Positions 33,957-42,412 of a DNA stretch of 64,000 bases are shown in pieces. Below the pieces are notes generated by a model. That model saw only the letters and a list, made by a program, of their open reading frames with translations, was not told the DNA's origin and searched no databases. This stretch comes from JAJTFA01 sp051715425. Lineage in GTDB: Bacteria; Bacteroidota; Bacteroidia; UKL13-3. The stretch lies in contig JBPXJS010000002.1 of the NCBI GenBank assembly GCA_051715425.1, forward strand, positions 1-64,000, given 5' to 3'. The translations under genes were made by a program, and so were the position numbers. Position 1 is the first letter of the stretch, and each line of letters starts with the position of its first letter.

Positions 33957-33989
33957 GCCTCCAGACCTCCAGATTGGAGGCTTTTTTTT
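33957..33989 (+). terminator. Terminator of the DUF3825 gene
   Basis: GCCTCCA (33957-33963) pairs with TGGAGGC (33975-33981), followed by eight T. A second CCTCCA inside the loop offers an alternative, tighter stem. Confidence 0.9.
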
Positions 33990-34372
33990 GAGCGTTTTGC
34001 TCAAGTTTATAGTTTTCGGTGCTTTGTAATAGATAAATGTCTAATATCCATCCCGCGCTTGTGCTCTGAGTACACATATGCCATAATAGCAAATGTAATT
34101 CAGTTAATTACAAATTAAAATTATTATGTAGAATAATTCTAAATAGATTGATTTGGAGGAATTTAAAATAAGACAGATCTTGTAATGGTCCGAAATAATT
34201 GTAGTGGTAACACTTGGCTAAAGAGGGTAGAACTTTATTAGGGAATTTCCTTATCAATCATTGAGCACGCAAAGTATCAATCCAATCAGTTTGTTGTTTG
34301 ATTCAATTTTGGTGAAGAAAGAAAATAAGTATAAGTTGAATAGATTATTCTCTCATTCCTAAACGAAAAACA
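33990..34372. other. Non-coding AT-rich spacer at the right end of the island
   Basis: It contains no convincing gene. It carries the right copy of the 12-bp repeat TAATTCTAAATA (34134-34145). The short plus-strand stretch near 34185-34240 can be read as a fragment of coding sequence (CSGNTWLKRVELY then a stop), possibly a transposase or other gene remnant, but this is too short to name. Confidence 0.4.
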
Positions 34373-35632
34373 ATGGTAAATAAGCGTGAGTTTTTAAAAA
34401 CAATGGTCATGTCAGCAGGGCTTCCATTTGTTGCCTCTTCGGATAAATATCTGGATTGGCTTCAATCTTTGAATACGCCCAACAACGGTAATGATTTCTG
34501 GTTATCGGTAAGAGCTGATTATGATTTGAAACCTGATTATATCAATCTGGAGAATGGTTACTACAGTATGATGGCAAAACCCGTTATGGAAGCTTATATC
34601 AATCATATCCGCACAGTGAATCGTGAGGCATCATACTATATGCGCACCGTACAGTTTGAAAACAAATACAAAACCCGCGACAGGCTGGCCGCTTTATTGG
34701 GATGCCAAAACGAGGAGTTGATTATTACCCGCAATACCACCGAATCGCTTGATACCATTATAAGCGGTATAAATTGGAAATCGGGTGATGAGGCTATTAT
34801 GGCGCATCAGGATTATGGAAGTATGCTGGATATGTTTAAACAACAGGCAAAACGGAATGGTATCATCAATAAAATAATTTCTGTTCCTAACCATCCGCAA
34901 TCCGATGAAGAAATTGTACAGCTATACGAAAATGCCATTACCCCTAAAACCCGCTTAATCATGGTATGCCACATGATTAATATTACAGGTCAGATTTTGC
35001 CGGTAAAGAAAATTTGTGAAATGGCACACCGCAAAGGAGTTGAGGTGATGGTAGATGGGGCACATGCTGTTGCTCATATTCCTGTTAATCTCACGGAGCT
35101 GGGGTGCGATTATTATGGCAGCAGTTTGCATAAATGGCTTGGAGCTCCACTGGGTTGTGGAGTGTTGTATATAAAAAAAGAAAAGATAACTGCACTATGG
35201 CCGCTATTTGGCGAAGGTGCTTTTGCTGAAAACGATATCAGAAAACTAAACCATACGGGCACCATTCCGGTAGCGGCAGATCTGGCCATTAACCAGGCTA
35301 TCGATTACCATTTAAAACTGGGTGCCACACGCAAAGAGGAGCGCTTGCGTTTCCTGCAACAATACTGGACCAAACAGGTACGAAATAAAAAGAAAATCAT
35401 ACTCAATACACCTGAGAAGGAGGAGCGGAGTTGTGCCATTGCCAATATTGGAATTGAAGGAATAAAACCTGCTGATTTGGCAAAAATACTTTTAGAGAAA
35501 TATAAAATCTGGACGGTAGCCATTGATAATAAAAATGCAGGGGTGCATGGGGTACGCATTACACCTCACGTATTTACCCAAACCGAAGAACTTGATCAGT
35601 TGGTAAAAGCATTGAATGAGTTGGCATCCTGA
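34373..35632 (+). CDS. Class V aminotransferase-like PLP enzyme, exported
   Basis: A 419-residue PLP-dependent enzyme of the cysteine desulfurase/isopenicillin N epimerase group. The cofactor lysine is in YYGSSLHKWLGAPLGCGVLY, the Asp/His pair in VMVDGAHAVAHI, and LGCQNEELIITRNTTESLDT resembles the PLP phosphate loop. The N-terminus (MVNKREFLKTMVMSAGLPFV) looks like a signal peptide of the type found on secreted oxidoreductases, with no clear twin arginine. The substrate is not readable. Its 3' end overlaps the convergent membrane-protein gene by 37 bp. Confidence 0.87.
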   Translation: MVNKREFLKTMVMSAGLPFVASSDKYLDWLQSLNTPNNGNDFWLSVRADYDLKPDYINLENGYYSMMAKPVMEAYINHIRTVNREASYYMRTVQFENKYKTRDRLAALLGCQNEELIITRNTTESLDTIISGINWKSGDEAIMAHQDYGSMLDMFKQQAKRNGIINKIISVPNHPQSDEEIVQLYENAITPKTRLIMVCHMINITGQILPVKKICEMAHRKGVEVMVDGAHAVAHIPVNLTELGCDYYGSSLHKWLGAPLGCGVLYIKKEKITALWPLFGEGAFAENDIRKLNHTGTIPVAADLAINQAIDYHLKLGATRKEERLRFLQQYWTKQVRNKKKIILNTPEKEERSCAIANIGIEGIKPADLAKILLEKYKIWTVAIDNKNAGVHGVRITPHVFTQTEELDQLVKALNELAS

Positions 35633-36726
35633 TAGGTAATATCCTCTACAGTTAGGTTTAACCAGGTAAAATCTCCTTCCTTAAGTTTCCAGGTAATGGT
35701 GCTTTTGGTCGGCACGCGTATTCCATTAAACAGCCTTATACTTTGTGGATCATTATCAACTACCCAATGCTCAAGTGTAGCTCCTTCTTTGCGATCGTAA
35801 TACCGCTGGGCCTCGAAACGGATGTTTTCACCTGCATTGTTAAAATAAAATGTTCCGGATACACTCACGTTGTTAATGGTCATGGTGGCAATAGCCGATA
35901 ATGAGTCGGATTGTTTCCATTGGATATAGGGCAAAACGGCCATAGATGGTATCCAGCATATTTCTGCCAGGTTTCTGATCATAGATCCCTGATTGATTTC
36001 TTTACCATTGGCATGCACCACAGGAATTAAGGAGAGAAATTTAATCAACATGTTGCCTTGCCCGTTCACTAATTTGTCTCGGCCCTTAAAACCTATTCCT
36101 GCAAACATATTTACATCTGCATACCATATAAATCCGGGTGTAATGATGGTATTTACCTGCGCAGCCGTAAAATGCATCCAGGTTTCGCTGTTCGGTTTGG
36201 TGCGCATACTGCCGGATTGTAATATCTGAACCTGGAACGGAATAACCTGTTTTACCACCCCGGATTGGCGCAGCCATTTTTGAACCACAGGAGGGAGTCC
36301 GTTCAGTTGGCTCTCAGTTACCATCACCGCAATTGGATCCGGTATTCCTGCTGCACTGATCAAATGATCTGTTTCCTGTTTTACCATTTGGTTAAACTGT
36401 CGGTTCCCAAAGGAAAACGCTAAAACCGGCAGTAAAATAAAATTTAGCAAAGTTCCATATTTAGCATCGCTCCAATGGGTAATGATGAGGAATTGTGACA
36501 GGAGTATTCCTGCAGTTGTTGTGATAAGCCAACTATCAGTCTTTAAAAGAAAAAGCATACTGCTGATGAAAAAGAGAATACAAGTGGCCAGCCAGTATAA
36601 GCCCGTTATTTTACCAACTGTTTTTTTTATAGCAGGTATCCTTTCCGGTCGCACAGATTTTGCAAAACCAGCAAGGTGTATGGCACCATGAACGATAAGC
36701 AGGATAACTAATGCAGCGCCCAACAT
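35596..36726 (-). CDS. DUF6544-type membrane-anchored protein
   Basis: A 376-residue protein. The N-terminal third has four transmembrane helices (about residues 1-115; LGAALVILLIVHGAIHLAGF and similar). The remaining two thirds form a beta-rich soluble domain matching the DUF6544 (formerly DUF6920-like) pattern as I remember it: LPPVVQKWLRQSGVV, WMHFTAAQVNTIITPGFIWY, GQGNMLIKFLSLIPV and KEGDFTWLNLTVEDITY. The function is unknown. It is the last gene of the minus-strand oxidoreductase operon, following the 149-residue membrane protein by one base. It overlaps the convergent PLP-enzyme gene by 37 bp. Confidence 0.75.
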   Translation of the reverse strand: MLGAALVILLIVHGAIHLAGFAKSVRPERIPAIKKTVGKITGLYWLATCILFFISSMLFLLKTDSWLITTTAGILLSQFLIITHWSDAKYGTLLNFILLPVLAFSFGNRQFNQMVKQETDHLISAAGIPDPIAVMVTESQLNGLPPVVQKWLRQSGVVKQVIPFQVQILQSGSMRTKPNSETWMHFTAAQVNTIITPGFIWYADVNMFAGIGFKGRDKLVNGQGNMLIKFLSLIPVVHANGKEINQGSMIRNLAEICWIPSMAVLPYIQWKQSDSLSAIATMTINNVSVSGTFYFNNAGENIRFEAQRYYDRKEGATLEHWVVDNDPQSIRLFNGIRVPTKSTITWKLKEGDFTWLNLTVEDITYQDANSFNAFTN

Positions 36727-36727
36727 A

Positions 36728-37177
36728 TTATGTTTTTTTGAAATGCAATTGAACAGATGGAAATAATGTGAGGATCACAATAAACAGTCCCAGAGAGGTA
36801 ATAATGGGTTGAAGAATAAAGTAGCTTGTCAGCAATTGCTGAACAATGATCCAAAGAATAGTGGTGATGCCAATGTATAAAGAAAATGTCCAGGCCCAGT
36901 GTTTGTCATCAAACAGATTGAATTTTTCCGGAAGGTAAACAGCAGGTTTTATCAGTAAGGCTATACTGGTGTAGAGGGGAATCACACCCAAAAATAAAAA
37001 GAGGACTATTCCCGGAATCGCGTAGTTTGTGAAAGGGGTGCCTTTAATCCATTCCAATGGTAATTGAAGCAAAGAGCCATCAGGTGCCACAACCAGCGCA
37101 CCTCCTCCATACAATGCATTTAGTCCTAAAACCACATGCACAAATACCAAAACGTAAACCAACGGAGGTCTGTTCAC
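36728..37177 (-). CDS. Four-helix membrane protein, unknown
   Basis: A 149-residue protein with four predicted transmembrane helices (YVLVFVHVVLGLNALYGGGAL; YAIPGIVLFLFLGVIPLYTSIALL; WAWTFSLYIGITTILWIIVQQLL; LQPIITSLGLFIVILTLFPS). I recognise no enzyme motif. Its stop is one base before the DUF6544-type gene, so the two probably work together in the membrane. A one-mismatch -7 box (CATATTTG on the minus strand, about 37183-37190) lies directly upstream, so it may have its own promoter in addition to read-through from the oxidoreductase genes. Confidence 0.75.
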   Translation of the reverse strand: MNRPPLVYVLVFVHVVLGLNALYGGGALVVAPDGSLLQLPLEWIKGTPFTNYAIPGIVLFLFLGVIPLYTSIALLIKPAVYLPEKFNLFDDKHWAWTFSLYIGITTILWIIVQQLLTSYFILQPIITSLGLFIVILTLFPSVQLHFKKT

Positions 37178-37221
37178 GCTACAAATATGCGCTGCCTTAT
37201 TCTAAATAAAAGTGATCCAGA

Positions 37222-38250
37222 TCAGCTTATTGGGCGGTGCCTGATTTTGTCATAAAATCCACCGTACGTCACCATTTTTACCCCATCTTCATTAAAAAAA
37301 TCGCCCGGAAATCCCAGCTCAATTTTGCTTACCTCACGTAAACGGTGAAGTTGCTCAGCGTTAAGGGTAAAGTCGAGGCTTTTCAGGTTTTCTTCCAGTT
37401 GGGTTATTTTGGTGGCACCTACAATGGGTATAGAAGAAAAACCTTGCTGCCGGGTGAAATTTAGTGCTACATGTGAAGGAGAAACACCGCATTCTTCTGC
37501 AATCTTTACCACTTCAGTAGCAATGGTTGTAGCACGTTCATTTAGCCTTTTGCTGTTTTCAGGAAGCCGTCCTTTATCTCCTTTCAGGTATTTTCCGGTG
37601 AGTGCACCACCAGCCAGCGGAGCCCAGGGAGTAACGGTCATATTAAAATGTTTTGCCATCGGAATCAATTCGCGTTCCGGTGTTCTTTGAAGCAAACTGT
37701 ATTCAACCTGCAATGCAATAAACCTGCTCCAGCCCATCAGTTCAGCCAGTGTTTGTGCCTTACTGATCACCCAGGCCGGTGTATCACTAATACCTATATA
37801 ATTTACCTTTCCCTGAGATACCAGGTCATCAAGTCCCCTCATTACTTCATCAACCGGGGTAAGCTGATCCCAGATATGGAGGTAAAGCAAATCGATAAAA
37901 TCGGTGTTTAACCGCTTTAAACTTTGCTCCACACTGCGCATCATATTTTTACGGTTATTGCCCGAAGCGTTCACATTGGTGAGGTTATCATGCAGGGTAT
38001 ATTTGGTGGCTATTACAAAATGGTCTCTGTTTGGCTGAATAAACTCACCAATTATTTTTTCGCTGGTGCCATCTGTGTAGCGGTTGGCCGTATCAATAAA
38101 ATTCCCGCCTGCATTGGCAAAGGTTTCCATAATGGCAAAGCTGGTTTCTTTATCTGCCCCCCAGTTCCACTCTTTTCCAAATCCCATGGTTCCCAGGCAA
38201 AGCTCTGATACTTTAAGACCACTGCGGCCTAATAAGGTATAGTTCATCAT
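37222..38250 (-). CDS. Aldo/keto reductase
   Basis: A 342-residue NADPH-dependent reductase with the (beta/alpha)8 barrel of the AKR superfamily. The catalytic tetrad positions are visible in FIDTANRYTDGTSEKII (Asp, Tyr), VIATKYTL (Lys) and LLYLHIWDQLTPVDEVM (His). The C-terminal NADPH-binding text is SIPIVGATKITQLEENLKSL. The closest group is the YajO/PhdYeFN-like AKR class. Substrates are probably aldehydes or quinones. It follows the SDR gene by two bases in the same operon. Confidence 0.92.
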   Translation of the reverse strand: MMNYTLLGRSGLKVSELCLGTMGFGKEWNWGADKETSFAIMETFANAGGNFIDTANRYTDGTSEKIIGEFIQPNRDHFVIATKYTLHDNLTNVNASGNNRKNMMRSVEQSLKRLNTDFIDLLYLHIWDQLTPVDEVMRGLDDLVSQGKVNYIGISDTPAWVISKAQTLAELMGWSRFIALQVEYSLLQRTPERELIPMAKHFNMTVTPWAPLAGGALTGKYLKGDKGRLPENSKRLNERATTIATEVVKIAEECGVSPSHVALNFTRQQGFSSIPIVGATKITQLEENLKSLDFTLNAEQLHRLREVSKIELGFPGDFFNEDGVKMVTYGGFYDKIRHRPIS

Positions 38251-38252
38251 GA

Positions 38253-39098
38253 CTAATCCGTTAAAATTTTATTGTTAATGAGTTGTTCTGAAACGGTCCA
38301 TAATTGGTCTGTTTCTTCTTTTACGTTTGTGATGTGAAGCGTATCGGTTACCTTTTTATCCAGGAAATATTTTCCCGTATAAGGTGTGGCTTCCGGTGAA
38401 GTGGCAAGCCATATAATGGTTTCAGCTCCTTTTTCCGGTGTACGCATGAGCCAACCCAGCCACCTGAAGGCTAAACCAAGCAGACCGTCTACGTGTTTCC
38501 CAAAATTGGTATTTACGCCTCCCGGATGCATGGCATTAACAGAAATGCGGGTATGTTTTAATCGTTCTGCAAGCCCGTAGGTAAAAAGGATATTGTACAA
38601 CTTGCTGTTGGCATAAGCCAGTTTTCCGCTGTACGTATGTTTCAATTCAAGATCGTCCGGGTTAAACACAGACATCATGTGGGCTTCACTGGAAACATTA
38701 ATAATACGCGCTGATTCTGCATTTTTAAGCAATGGCAAAAGCTGATTGGTAAGCTGAAAAGCGCCCAGGTGGTTGGTAGCAAAGGTGAGCTCGTGTCCAT
38801 CAACCGATTCCTTTCTTGATGAAAAATAAGACCCTGCATTATTCACCAGGATATCTATTTTAGTAAATACCCTCCTGATCTCATCTGATATGTGCCTCAC
38901 ATCTTTAATGGATGATAAATCGCAAAGGTACAGGTGCAAACGGGCATCCGGTTTTAGGGTTTTTAGCTCACTCAGGGTTTGCTCGCCTCTTTCTTTGTTG
39001 CGGCAAATAAGTATAACCTCATTCCCTTGCAGCATCAGCGCCTTTGCTGTTGCTTTTCCTATTCCGCTGTTTGCACCTGTAACAATTGCCAGTTTCAT
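38253..39098 (-). CDS. Short-chain dehydrogenase (retinol-dehydrogenase-like)
   Basis: A 281-residue classical SDR. The cofactor motif TGANSGIG is at residues 7-14 and the NNAG motif follows (ILVNNAGSYFSS). Catalytic residues are the Ser in IINVSSEAH and the YxxxK motif in YANSKLYNILF. Arg pairs in the Rossmann region (CRNKERGE) predict NADP preference. It sits between the NmrA-like and AKR genes in one operon. Confidence 0.92.
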   Translation of the reverse strand: MKLAIVTGANSGIGKATAKALMLQGNEVILICRNKERGEQTLSELKTLKPDARLHLYLCDLSSIKDVRHISDEIRRVFTKIDILVNNAGSYFSSRKESVDGHELTFATNHLGAFQLTNQLLPLLKNAESARIINVSSEAHMMSVFNPDDLELKHTYSGKLAYANSKLYNILFTYGLAERLKHTRISVNAMHPGGVNTNFGKHVDGLLGLAFRWLGWLMRTPEKGAETIIWLATSPEATPYTGKYFLDKKVTDTLHITNVKEETDQLWTVSEQLINNKILTD

Positions 39099-39107
39099 TG
39101 AGGCAAG

Positions 39108-40004
39108 TTACGCATTATACGCATGAACAAATACTTCGTTCATAAATTCCTCTATGGAAGTTGGCGTGGTAGAATCAGCATTCCGCTCCTCCAGGTCAAA
39201 AACCCCAAGGTTAATTCCTTCGTTTAATCCAACAAATGCATCAGCTATACTTTCTGTGAAACCCATATTCATCATGGCTTGTTTGGCCTGATCATAAGGA
39301 AATTCCACATACGGCAATTCAGGATTACCAATTACTTTTCCAATAGCTTGCGTAATTTCTGTCATGGTATAATCCTTAGCACCAAGTAATGGCTGCACGG
39401 ATTTGCCTGTCCAGTTAGCCTGCTGCAGTTTTTCGGCTATTACATGGGCTATATCTTTGCTGGCTATAATCGGAAATGGCTTATCGGCTTTTAGTGGACT
39501 TCCATGGATCTTCATTCCTTTTATCATGCCAATATTGCCAAGCAGGTTCTCCATAAAATAAGTTGGGCGCAGGTGCAGTACATTCACATCAGCCAGTTCA
39601 TTTAGTCTTTTTTCCTGACGTGCAAGTCCGGCCACTATGCCGGTTTTTTCTTCTGTATGTCCGCCAACAGAACTTAAGTTCAGCACATGTTTCACATGAC
39701 TTTGTTTAATGGCTTCCAAAATAGCAAGGCCCATTTGGTCCTGAGATGCACCGATATTGGTGGATGAATAATCTCCCGGCATCATAGCAAGTACCACATC
39801 CGATCCTTTGAAAACAGAAGTAAGAAAAGCAGTGTCAAGGGCTGAACCTGCATGAATCTCTACATCCGGAGAGGTAGCAAAGGAAGCCAGTTTATCAGCA
39901 TGCCTGGCTATTAAACGTAGGGTATGCCCTTTTCCTGTGAGTAATTGAACGGTTTTGCTGCCAACATTCCCTGTGGCACCAATAATGGAAATAATTTTTT
40001 TCAT
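39108..40004 (-). CDS. NmrA-like NAD(P)-binding protein
   Basis: A 298-residue atypical SDR of the NmrA/HSCARG type. The dinucleotide loop is IGATGNVGSKTVQLL (GxxGxxG at residues 8-14). There is no YxxxK motif, so it is a NADP(H) sensor or quinone reductase of the QOR2 kind rather than a classical dehydrogenase. LRPTYFMENLLG and SKDIAHVIAEKL are family blocks. It belongs to the oxidoreductase operon with 16 bp between it and the F420-type gene upstream. Confidence 0.87.
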   Translation of the reverse strand: MKKIISIIGATGNVGSKTVQLLTGKGHTLRLIARHADKLASFATSPDVEIHAGSALDTAFLTSVFKGSDVVLAMMPGDYSSTNIGASQDQMGLAILEAIKQSHVKHVLNLSSVGGHTEEKTGIVAGLARQEKRLNELADVNVLHLRPTYFMENLLGNIGMIKGMKIHGSPLKADKPFPIIASKDIAHVIAEKLQQANWTGKSVQPLLGAKDYTMTEITQAIGKVIGNPELPYVEFPYDQAKQAMMNMGFTESIADAFVGLNEGINLGVFDLEERNADSTTPTSIEEFMNEVFVHAYNA

Positions 40005-40020
40005 GTTATTGATAGATTGG

Positions 40021-40668
40021 TTATTTTTTTAATAATTTAAATGCATGCGACCATTGGTTATTGGTAAATCCGGGAATACACCACAACATACACAGCGGTT
40101 CAATAGCACGGGCAGCTTCAGCTTTACCCATGTCTTCCGCTTCCCATCCAAATTGGGTAAGAATAGTGGTTACCGCTTGTTTAGCCTCAGCATTATTGCC
40201 ACATATAAACATACTTGGTTTGCCTTCCTGGTAAGAAGGATTTACCATGGTTGGACTTCCGGCACTGTTAAATGCCTTTACAAAGTGAGCTACAGGAGCG
40301 GCCTGTTGCAAAAGTTCCATTAAAGAAGTTTCATGGCTGGTAAAGTAAGGCAGTACCCCATTTACCGGTGGTTTGGTATGATCAATAGGATTGCTTGTAT
40401 CAATAACCGGTTTTCCCGCAAGGAGGGGAGCCAGGCTACGTGCAACGTTTTCTGCCACTTCTCCTTTTACAGCCAGCACAATTAGGTCGCCAAAAGCCGC
40501 TGTTTCTTCAGGGCTTCCAACTTTTGCCGCATTGCCGGCTTCTTCAATCCACTTGCTTAACTTTGAAACATCCCGGGTGCCCAATTGCACCTCATAGCCA
40601 TGTTTCATAAATCCCATTCCGAGGGTTTGGGCAACAATGCCCGATCCGATGATTCCGATTTTTTTCAT
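40021..40668 (-). CDS. F420-dependent-type NADP oxidoreductase
   Basis: A 215-residue Rossmann protein of the F420H2:NADP reductase family (NAD-binding F420 domain). The dinucleotide motif GIIGSGIVAQTLGMGF is at residues 4-19 and the conserved segment VIDTSNPIDH is present. In Bacteroidota, which do not make F420, such proteins presumably use NADPH with other partners. It is the first gene of the operon, and a perfect palindrome (ATTTGTATGTACAAAT) lies 15 bp upstream of its ATG. Confidence 0.85.
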   Translation of the reverse strand: MKKIGIIGSGIVAQTLGMGFMKHGYEVQLGTRDVSKLSKWIEEAGNAAKVGSPEETAAFGDLIVLAVKGEVAENVARSLAPLLAGKPVIDTSNPIDHTKPPVNGVLPYFTSHETSLMELLQQAAPVAHFVKAFNSAGSPTMVNPSYQEGKPSMFICGNNAEAKQAVTTILTQFGWEAEDMGKAEAARAIEPLCMLWCIPGFTNNQWSHAFKLLKK

Positions 40669-40682
40669 AAATTGAATGTTAA

Positions 40683-40698
40683 ATTTGTATGTACAAAT
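40683..40698 (-). promoter_or_regulatory. MarR-type operator before the oxidoreductase operon
   Basis: ATTTGTA-TG-TACAAAT, a perfect 7+7 inverted repeat located between the marR stop (40714) and the ATG at 40668. It is very similar to the sites at 41161-41176 and 46627-46642. Confidence 0.75.
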
Positions 40699-40713
40699 GA
40701 TTAATTAAAAAAA

Positions 40714-41136
40714 TTATAGTTTGTCTGAAATTTTGTTAAGGTCCTGCACGAGTCGGGCACTTTCTTCTTTTCCTAAAACAGCTGCATAGGTTTCGTAAAA
40801 ATGTTTTACGGCACTTTCCAGTTCTGGTTGTAATGCTTTGCCTTTAGGGGTGGGGTAAACATTGGTTAGTTTTCCTTCTGTTGTTCTAATCACCAGTTTT
40901 TTATCTTCCAGCTTCTCTATAAGCCTGGTAATGGTTGACGGGCTTAACTGCAACTGTTCACAAAGCGAAGTTGGCTGCATACCCGGGTTCTTGTTTACCA
41001 GCATCAGCAGGTAACCATGGCTGGGCGAAAGGCCTACCGGTTTCCAGCTTTCATTGGCCAGCTTTTCTATTTTACGGTACATGGCACCGGATGCAAAATA
41101 GAGACATTTACAGTAGTTGCTTTCGCTTGTTTTCAT
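40714..41136 (-). CDS. MarR-family transcriptional regulator (oxidoreductase operon)
   Basis: A 140-residue winged-helix repressor. The recognition region is MQPTSLCEQLQLSPSTITRLIEKLEDKKLVIR, followed by the wing (TTEGKLTNVYPTPKG). Two Cys close to the N-terminus (residues 8 and 10) and one in the HTH (LCEQL) could make it redox-sensitive, like OhrR, but this is inference. It is divergent from nothing: it leads the minus-strand oxidoreductase operon, and its own promoter has a palindrome on the -33 box, suggesting autoregulation. Confidence 0.9.
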   Translation of the reverse strand: MKTSESNYCKCLYFASGAMYRKIEKLANESWKPVGLSPSHGYLLMLVNKNPGMQPTSLCEQLQLSPSTITRLIEKLEDKKLVIRTTEGKLTNVYPTPKGKALQPELESAVKHFYETYAAVLGKEESARLVQDLNKISDKL

Positions 41137-41144
41137 TACCGGAA

Positions 41145-41175
41145 CAAATGTATTATTCTAATTTGCATATACAAA
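41145..41175 (-). promoter_or_regulatory. Promoter of marR with operator on the -33 box
   Basis: On the minus strand: TTTG (41172-41175), 19 bp, TACATTTG (41145-41152), a perfect promoter. The near-palindrome ATTTGCATATACAAAT (41161-41176; one mismatch) covers the -33 box. The start of transcription would be within a few bases of the ATG at 41136. Confidence 0.8.
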
Positions 41176-41218
41176 TAAGTGGTGTAAGATCCTTTTTATG
41201 TTCCTGATTATTTGCGAA

Positions 41219-42328
41219 TTAAAATTCCCACCATACACTATCAGGCAGGTGGTGGTTTAACGAAACCGGTTCCCCTATCATGGGGGTGGTGAGTATTATG
41301 TTTTTCTCTTTTGATGCCTGATAGATGGCCTTCATGGGCTCGTTCCAGTTATGCAGGGCAAGCGTAAACTTGCTCCAGTGAACGGGCATCAATACTTTTG
41401 CCTTCAGGTCAATGGAAGCCTGTGCAGTTTGCTCCGGCATCATGTGAATATATGGCCACCAGGCATTGTACTGGCCACATTCCAGAATGGCAAGGTCAAA
41501 CGGGCCGTATTTTTCTCCAATGGTTTTAAAGTGGGTATCGTATCCGCTGTCGCCACCAAGATATATATTTGATGAGGATGTTTTTAAAATAAATGAAGAC
41601 CAGATTGATTGGTTCCGCTTAAATTTTCTTCCGGAAAAATGCCTTGCCGGTGCTGCTGTTAAAGATATGTTTGAATCAATATGGATTTGATCCCACCAGT
41701 CGAATTCCGTTATCCGGTTATCTTCAATGCCCCAATATTCCAGATGTGCACCCACACCAAGGGAAGTATAAAAATGTGTCTTTTTCTTTTTTAACTTTAG
41801 TATCGATTCATAATCGAGGTGATCGTAATGATCGTGGGTGATGATAACTGCATCAATTTCCGGAAAATCTTCCATCTGATACTCATTACTTCCTTTATAA
41901 CTTTTAGCAAAAAAAGAAACAGGGGAGGCGTTGCCGCTAAATACCGGATCTACCAGAATGGTTTTACCTGAAATTTTAATGAGATAGGAGGAGTGACCGA
42001 ACCAGGTAATTTCCGGTTCATTGTCGGCCGGTTCGTGTAGGTCGGCCCTCACATAAGGCAACGTTTTTCCGGGTTCTCTTTCTTCTCTGTTAAAAAGAAA
42101 TGCTTTCATAATTTTCATCATGCTTGCACCTTCAGCCAGATCAGGTGTTACACTTAAATTTTGAAAACTGCCATCACGGTAGTTGGGAGATTGTTTAATT
42201 CTCTCGAGGCGTTTGCCGGTGGGTAGTTTGCCAAATTGTTTTTGTTCAAAAAAGAGATAACCACCACCGGAAAGGGTAAGCAGAATGGCAATAAAAACGA
42301 TCATAGGTTTCTTTTTAAATACGGACAT
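41219..42328 (-). CDS. MBL-fold metallohydrolase (UlaG/NAPE-PLD-like)
   Basis: A 369-residue protein with an N-terminal membrane anchor (MIVFIAILLTLSGGGYLFF). The metallo-beta-lactamase fold has HGD-type metal motifs: ITHDHYDHLDYESI (HxHxDH), then APARHFSGR, GGDSGYDTHF and MPVHWSKFTLALH. The order of motifs and the text ITWFGHSSYLIKISGKTILVDPVFSG are typical of the UlaG/RomA/NAPE-PLD branch. The role may be hydrolysis of a lactone or phosphodiester; the substrate is unknown. It lies upstream of the marR promoter on the same strand, separated by 82 bp. Confidence 0.9.
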   Translation of the reverse strand: MSVFKKKPMIVFIAILLTLSGGGYLFFEQKQFGKLPTGKRLERIKQSPNYRDGSFQNLSVTPDLAEGASMMKIMKAFLFNREEREPGKTLPYVRADLHEPADNEPEITWFGHSSYLIKISGKTILVDPVFSGNASPVSFFAKSYKGSNEYQMEDFPEIDAVIITHDHYDHLDYESILKLKKKKTHFYTSLGVGAHLEYWGIEDNRITEFDWWDQIHIDSNISLTAAPARHFSGRKFKRNQSIWSSFILKTSSSNIYLGGDSGYDTHFKTIGEKYGPFDLAILECGQYNAWWPYIHMMPEQTAQASIDLKAKVLMPVHWSKFTLALHNWNEPMKAIYQASKEKNIILTTPMIGEPVSLNHHLPDSVWWEF

Positions 42329-42412
42329 GAAGTGCGAAGATGTACACTACCACTTATTATTTACTGTACTTTTCGGTAAATGGCATCAGGATGAAGGTGA
42401 AAGGCAGGTAGC

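Noticed and set aside
34185..34240. Transposase fragment in the spacer right of the island
   Set aside because: Only about 18 codons can be read, with no diagnostic residues; kept as a remark, not as a gene.
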